The position numbers were made by a program, and so were the translations under genes. 13,008 nucleotides of DNA from Sergeia podlipaevii (Eukaryota; Euglenozoa; Kinetoplastea; Trypanosomatida; Trypanosomatidae). Location: the NCBI GenBank assembly GCA_030849805.1, contig JASANZ010001743.1, positions 1-13,008 on the forward strand, in the 5' to 3' direction. Shown here piece by piece: positions 9,513 through 13,008 of this stretch. Each line of letters starts with the position of its first letter. The first letter of the stretch is position 1. A model generated the notes under the pieces. The model was not told the DNA's origin and ran no database searches. It saw only the letters and a program-made list of their open reading frames with translations.

Positions 9513-11951
9513 TTACCCATGTTGCATCACATCACCAAGAGGAACACGGAGGAACTTTTCGTAGGCTTGGATTGTGCGGGCATTCCCAGGTCCGTATGCC
9601 TCACCGCTATGAAACGACTTATTCGTCTTCTTAGCGTCATCTGCCTGAAAAAAGTTCGCCAGGCGCTCCACTGTCCTCTCTCGAAGTTTCTGAATAGCCT
9701 CAGGAATGGCTTCAGGGCGTGCAACTTCCTTCCTCCTCTCATCTTCGAGTGAGAACCCTAACGGCTCTGTCGGTGCAAACAGATTCCACCCTGTAGTCCA
9801 CAGCTTGGCGCTCAAGTACAGGTCGGACTCGTCGCGGGTGAGCAGCGCCATGTGCGGATCCAGCGTCACTGCGCTGGGTATGTCATTCTCTTTTGCTGGG
9901 GAAAGTCGTAGCCGCAGCTCTGGTGGAATATCAAAGAACGTCTCCGCGCGTGCAAACAGAAAATCTCCAGAAACAAGATTCTGCAAGAAGAACGGTAGTG
10001 AAGTTGGTAGAGTTTCAGTGGCGGATGTTGAAGTCTTAACAGTAGCAGCGTCACTCAAGTCCTTAACAGATGTAAAAACGCCTCTTTTTGAATCAGGGAT
10101 AGACATGTAGCGCATGTCACGCATAGCGCTGCTCTCGCGTCGCACTGCCTCCTCCTTGATCGAAAATTGAGGAGTGGCCCCTTTTTTTGTGTCCGTGACT
10201 GCAGAGAGAATGGTTGATGAAGAGGTCAAAATTTCCTGTTTTTGTATGGCAGCTCGAATTTCGCCGCGGTGAAGCAAAATCCAACCACGCTCGTAGCTCT
10301 TTTTGATAATCACTTGTGTTTCTTGCGTAAACCAGCTGCTACATCCATACTTTGAGAAGAACAACAAGTGTGCAAACGGATCACTTGTTGTACTTGGAAG
10401 ATCATATTCGCCATCAAACACAAGATTTATCACCTCTCGTTCCGAAAGACTCCCTGGGTTAAGAGTCGCACGCGGAGGGGTTGCATTCGTGTTGTTTCCT
10501 GGTAAACTTAAAAGATCCCACGGGTTCTCAGAACTTGTGGCCACTTCTACTGGTGTACCACGAAGAAGTGCGTGTAGATACTCCGGTAATGCAAACCGAG
10601 CAGCTGCGTACGGGTCAGTAATGATATGTGAGTACAGCTCTAAAGTGGTGATTATTGGTAGTTCGCCCTTGCTATTACGAGTCCAGGGAGAAACAAGTAC
10701 TTTTTCTTGTGGAATGCCAGACACCATCGCCACGGCGATAAGGCCTTTGGCTACAGTGTCACCAATGAAAGAAGGACGCATGCTTAGTACCGCCTTTTCG
10801 CGTGCCGGAAGCTGTAGGAACAGCAAGCGCGCTGTCCAATCCCATCCAGGTGTTAAAACAATGCCAGCTCTAAGAAAGACTATGTACGACTCGCCCCTGT
10901 ATAGTTGGAGAGCTGCAAACCGCACGGCGGCCGTCGAAGTGAATGGCAGCTGAGATTGAGGCTTTCCATTTACGTGGGGAAGTTTCATAGGGAAAGAGAT
11001 GGGCTTGATGCGAATATTATCCTTGTAACGAAACCCCAAATGCTCTTCACTTGAATGGGAGTAGTAAGAGCGTGGGACGCAAGGGTGTTGTACCGGATCG
11101 ATGATGTTCTGTGGTAGTGGAGTGGTAGTGTTTAGCCTTACCGTTGGAGACCTCGTTGCCAGCGCCTCGGCGTCTGTGGCAACCAGTTCAATAATCCCAA
11201 CCGAAATGGAGATGGGCCACCGAGAGGATTCAAAAATGCTATGCACAGTGTTGGCACAGTGATTACTCTCAAGTGCGCTGGAGCTTGAATCTGTACTTGT
11301 AAGCTTCTCTCCATCGACCAACGCATTGGAAAAAAAGCGCGAACCGCTTAGCGGAGCGTCAATTGCCACAAAAGTGCTTCCTTCAAGGCCATAGCCGCGG
11401 CGTAAGCTGTGCATTGGATCGCTAAATAGCGCTGAACGAGACATATGCAAGGCGTAACTTTCATCCAAAAGCTCAACCTCTGCTTCGTGATTAAAGACAG
11501 AAATTTCAGCACCACTGCCGTTGTAGTACCGCATGAGTACATCCTCGGGAGTTACAGAAGCGGCTTTAGTGCCGGACGAAAGCAGTGTAGCCACATAGTC
11601 CTCATATTCCTGAGAGATACGATCAACGACATGTGATGAATATCTGCTCATGCGAATCTGGGACGTATCATTATCGCTCAGAGTAATGTTATGCCTTGCA
11701 GCAAACGTGCGCATGTAGCGCAGCAGCTCCTCCATGCCGAATGCCTGTGCTGGTTTCTTTGTCGTTGTTGTGTGCGGTTGAGCTGGCGGAAAAGCTATAG
11801 GATCCACATTTCCGCCTCCACCCTCCGCGTAGTATCTGACGCCAGCTATGATGCATGTTGCAATGAGGCACATTACAAGGACCCAGCAAGCAACGAAGCC
11901 CAGCACAGCTGCTTTTGAGCGCGGTGGAAAAACCTTGCGGTACATGTGCAT
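9513..11951 (-). CDS. Divergent GT60-family paralogue, probable pseudoenzyme (type II membrane protein)
   Basis: 812 residues from ATG at 11951 to TAA at 9515-9513. An in-frame TAG at 12002-12000 with no earlier ATG fixes the start. It has a short basic tail, one membrane span (15-38), and a large lumenal part with sequons at 88, 94, 144, 274, 486, 489 and 777. It aligns with the neighbouring enzyme in order: ISVGIIEL for YVGIAEQN; DNIRI (311-315) for ENIRI; LYRGESY (350-356) for LYRGESM; VFLRAGIVLTPGWD for MVIDSHNRFTPHWD; AVLSMRPSF for ALSHYPASY; LVSGDFLF (659-666); LDPHMALLTRDES (697-709); and KLWTTGWNLFAP for RLWTHGYNIYSP. The DXD-like DSH is RAG (361-363), DGEE is RDES, the FASFRD start motif is gone, and the His of YHFYGRP is missing. 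A poorly conserved insert fills about 570-655. The frame is long and clean, so this is not a decayed gene. It is probably a non-catalytic Golgi partner or an enzyme of altered chemistry. Confidence 0.75.
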   Translation of the reverse strand: MHMYRKVFPPRSKAAVLGFVACWVLVMCLIATCIIAGVRYYAEGGGGNVDPIAFPPAQPHTTTTKKPAQAFGMEELLRYMRTFAARHNITLSDNDTSQIRMSRYSSHVVDRISQEYEDYVATLLSSGTKAASVTPEDVLMRYYNGSGAEISVFNHEAEVELLDESYALHMSRSALFSDPMHSLRRGYGLEGSTFVAIDAPLSGSRFFSNALVDGEKLTSTDSSSSALESNHCANTVHSIFESSRWPISISVGIIELVATDAEALATRSPTVRLNTTTPLPQNIIDPVQHPCVPRSYYSHSSEEHLGFRYKDNIRIKPISFPMKLPHVNGKPQSQLPFTSTAAVRFAALQLYRGESYIVFLRAGIVLTPGWDWTARLLFLQLPAREKAVLSMRPSFIGDTVAKGLIAVAMVSGIPQEKVLVSPWTRNSKGELPIITTLELYSHIITDPYAAARFALPEYLHALLRGTPVEVATSSENPWDLLSLPGNNTNATPPRATLNPGSLSEREVINLVFDGEYDLPSTTSDPFAHLLFFSKYGCSSWFTQETQVIIKKSYERGWILLHRGEIRAAIQKQEILTSSSTILSAVTDTKKGATPQFSIKEEAVRRESSAMRDMRYMSIPDSKRGVFTSVKDLSDAATVKTSTSATETLPTSLPFFLQNLVSGDFLFARAETFFDIPPELRLRLSPAKENDIPSAVTLDPHMALLTRDESDLYLSAKLWTTGWNLFAPTEPLGFSLEDERRKEVARPEAIPEAIQKLRERTVERLANFFQADDAKKTNKSFHSGEAYGPGNARTIQAYEKFLRVPLGDVMQHG

Positions 11952-12372
11952 TTTCTTTTCACAACTTTCTCTGGAGAAACAATTTTGTTTTTCTAAGTGC
12001 TATAAAAAAGAATGAATATATTGCTTGTGAGAGAATATCTTTCCAAAAATGAAAAAGACTGTAAAGGTGGTAAGAACATGAGAAATATATTTAAAAGGGA
12101 AGAAGAAACAAGTTTCTCCAAATAGCAGATATAAAATCTACTTTTGATTTGAACGGAAATGCAAGTATACCGAAAGTTGTATCGCATCGTCCGATGAACT
12201 TGGAGTAGGACTCATTGCATTTTTTTTTCTTTTTATTTATGAGGGCTTGTTGGTATTCGCAAAGGTGTGAAAAATGGGAAGATTGGGGTTGGCGCGGGGG
12301 GGGGACGCTGCATCCCAGATGAGGGAGGCCGCAATTTTTATGAGCTAATGAAAAAATCAGCTCTTCAAACGT
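11952..12372. other. Gene-free stretch between the GT60 paralogue and tRNA-Val
   Basis: 421 bases that carry the 5' leader and probable splice acceptor of the minus-strand paralogue, then a T-rich tract (plus strand, about 12220-12238), a run of nine G at 12296-12304, and a GC-richer patch before the tRNA. A 64-codon open frame on the minus strand (12187-11993) is Phe/Leu/Ser-rich with no recognisable feature and is unlikely to be a gene. Confidence 0.65.
12059..12108 (-). promoter_or_regulatory. Probable trans-splice acceptor for the GT60 paralogue
   Basis: On the minus strand a pyrimidine tract (opposite the purines at 12093-12108) is followed about 33 bases later by TTTACAG, with AG at 12060-12059. 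The implied leader of about 107 nt has no upstream ATG before the start at 11951. The site is a prediction. Confidence 0.4.
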
Positions 12373-12445
12373 GCGATGGTCGTCTAGTGGTTAGGACATT
12401 CGCCTCACACGCGAGAGATCGCGGGTTCAATCCCCGCCCGTCGTA
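12373..12445 (+). tRNA. tRNA-Val (anticodon CAC)
   Basis: 73 nt that fold into a complete cloverleaf. The acceptor stem GCGATGG pairs with CCGTCGT (two G-U pairs), with discriminator A at 12445. The D stem is GTCT/GGAC and the anticodon stem TTCGC/GCGAG. The loop CTCACAC places CAC at positions 34-36 after the invariant U33, reading the valine codon GTG. The T stem is GCGGG/CCCGC around TTCAATC. Internal A box (TCGTCTAGTGG) and B box (GGTTCAATCCC) promoter elements for RNA polymerase III are present. There is no intron and CCA is not encoded, as expected in a eukaryote. It is transcribed opposite to the three protein genes. The only doubt is isoacceptor modification, not identity. Confidence 0.95.
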
Positions 12446-12447
12446 AC

Positions 12448-12452
12448 TTTTT
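12448..12452 (+). terminator. RNA polymerase III terminator of tRNA-Val
   Basis: A run of five T begins three bases after the discriminator base, the usual oligo-T stop for polymerase III. Confidence 0.75.
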
Positions 12453-12644
12453 CACTTTCCTTTTTTTTCTATTTTTTTTGGAAGGAGGAGGACAAAAAAA
12501 AAAAAAAAGAAATATGAAGGAGAGAAGAAAGAAAAAGAGAGTTGGAAGTTGAGGAGAGGGGGGGGAATCTCCCGTGAGATAAGAAAGAAGCAAACCAAAG
12601 AAAAAAAAAAAGAAGAGAGAGAGAGAGAGCGACTTTTCTCTATC

Positions 12645-12671
12645 GTATATATATATATATGTGTGTGTGTG
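12645..12671. repeat. (TA)n-(GT)n compound microsatellite
   Basis: About eight TA dinucleotides run directly into about five GT dinucleotides. GT-rich tracts have been associated with polymerase II start regions in some trypanosomatids, but this one is short. Confidence 0.85.
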
Positions 12672-12761
12672 CACTTTTTTTTTTTTCGCTTGTTGCTGCT
12701 CTGTTTCTGTTGAGACCGTCCCAACAGATTTTTCTCCTTAAATGAGAGATTGCTCTTGCAT

Positions 12762-12778
12762 GTTCTTTTTCTTTTCAG
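12762..12778 (+). promoter_or_regulatory. Possible trans-splice acceptor for a plus-strand gene
   Basis: TTCTTTTTCTTTTCAG on the plus strand is a textbook polypyrimidine-AG signal with AG at 12777-12778. It lies 60 bases before an ATG at 12839 and 142 bases before an ATG at 12921, in the right place for a 5' leader of a gene running off the right edge. Confidence 0.4.
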
Positions 12779-12920
12779 TATTGATCGTAGGCACAGAAAG
12801 AAGGGTGAAAACAAGCCAAAATAGTATAAGCCAATTTGATGACACGCACACGCGGAGAGAGACACACGCAAGGAGATAGAGAGGGGGGGAGGAATAAATC
12901 CATACAGAAAAAGAAGAACA

Positions 12921-13008
12921 ATGGGAGCGCGCAAGTACTCAAAGAAGATGAAAAAGAAAAAGCAAAAAAAAAAAAATGTTCCCCATTCCATCCCCCCCCC
13001 CACTCACC
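12921..13008 (+). CDS. Possible start of a plus-strand gene (truncated by window edge)
   Basis: ATG at 12921 opens a frame that stays open for 29 codons to the edge. It begins MGARKYSKKMKKKK, a very basic start, followed by a Pro run encoded by the C10 tract. An A precedes at -3, a favourable start context. A different frame from ATG 12839 is also open to the edge (56 codons) and could be the true start or an upstream frame. The sequence is low in complexity, and nothing in it identifies a product. The main support is the polypyrimidine-AG at 12762-12778. Confidence 0.22.
   Translation, partial: MGARKYSKKMKKKKQKKKNVPHSIPPPTH

Larger units (their letters stand above)
12446..12920. other. Simple-repeat-rich region downstream of tRNA-Val
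   Basis: About 475 bases of low-complexity sequence: T-rich tracts after the tRNA, A15-like runs, eight G at 12558-12565, GA repeats near 12613-12629, a (TA)n/(GT)n microsatellite at 12645-12671, a polypyrimidine-AG at 12762-12778 and seven G at 12883-12889. Open frames read across it on the minus strand are Phe/Leu/Ser strings made by the A tracts and are not credible genes. It resembles a transcription-unit boundary. Confidence 0.6.

Noticed and set aside
10303..10953. 216-codon plus-strand frame inside the GT60 paralogue
   Set aside because: Antisense to the paralogue's aligned blocks, with no domain and no splice acceptor context.
9513..11951. The GT60 paralogue as a decayed pseudogene
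   Set aside because: The frame is intact over 812 codons with a membrane anchor, sequons and conserved blocks, which fits a maintained protein that has lost catalytic residues better than neutral decay.
11993..12187. 64-codon minus-strand frame upstream of the GT60 paralogue
   Set aside because: Lies largely upstream of the likely splice acceptor at 12060-12059 and is low in complexity, so it is probably not in the mature mRNA.
12340..12366. GAGCT/AGCTC inverted repeat just before the tRNA
   Set aside because: Only five base pairs with a 12-base loop; too weak to call a regulatory structure.
12452..13003. 183-codon minus-strand frame rich in Phe, Leu and Ser
   Set aside because: Made of homopolymer A/T tracts and microsatellites; overlaps the region just after the tRNA and resembles no protein.

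Overview
The window looks like nuclear DNA from a trypanosomatid (kinetoplastid) flagellate. Three long intronless genes lie head-to-tail on the minus strand. They are separated by AT-rich spacers of about 0.5-0.8 kb that are full of polypyrimidine tracts on the coding strand, the usual setting for trans-splicing and polyadenylation in polycistronic transcription. Two of the genes belong to the GT60 (Skp1/mucin type) GlcNAc-transferase family, which is well represented in trypanosomatids. Stop codons are TAG and TAA, used in the standard way. I cannot name the genus from sequence alone.

Layout from left to right. Positions 1-5457 (minus) hold the first 1819 codons of a very long protein whose N-terminus matches COG1, a lobe A subunit of the conserved oligomeric Golgi (COG) tethering complex. 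Its 3' end lies beyond the left edge. Positions 5458-6230 are an A/T-rich spacer with a 21-bp tandem repeat, a small hairpin and AAT/ATT microsatellites. Positions 6231-9002 (minus) encode a 923-residue type II membrane GlcNAc-transferase with its key motifs intact. Positions 9003-9512 are spacer. Positions 9513-11951 (minus) encode an 812-residue type II membrane protein that aligns with its neighbour but has lost the DxH (DXD-like) motif and other conserved residues, so it is a candidate pseudoenzyme. Positions 11952-13008 hold a clear tRNA-Val(CAC) gene on the plus strand, several long G or C runs, simple repeats, and a plausible plus-strand splice acceptor followed by possible start codons near the right edge. 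This suggests a polycistron boundary, perhaps a divergent strand-switch region.

Functionally, all three proteins point to the Golgi. COG1 helps recycle and retain Golgi glycosyltransferases, the GT60 enzyme would add GlcNAc to proteins (in Trypanosoma cruzi this starts mucin-type O-glycans), and the degenerate paralogue may assist or regulate it. The most notable observation is this tandem pair of active-looking and motif-less GT60 genes. The COG1 neighbourhood may be coincidental, because trypanosomatid polycistrons are generally not organised by function.
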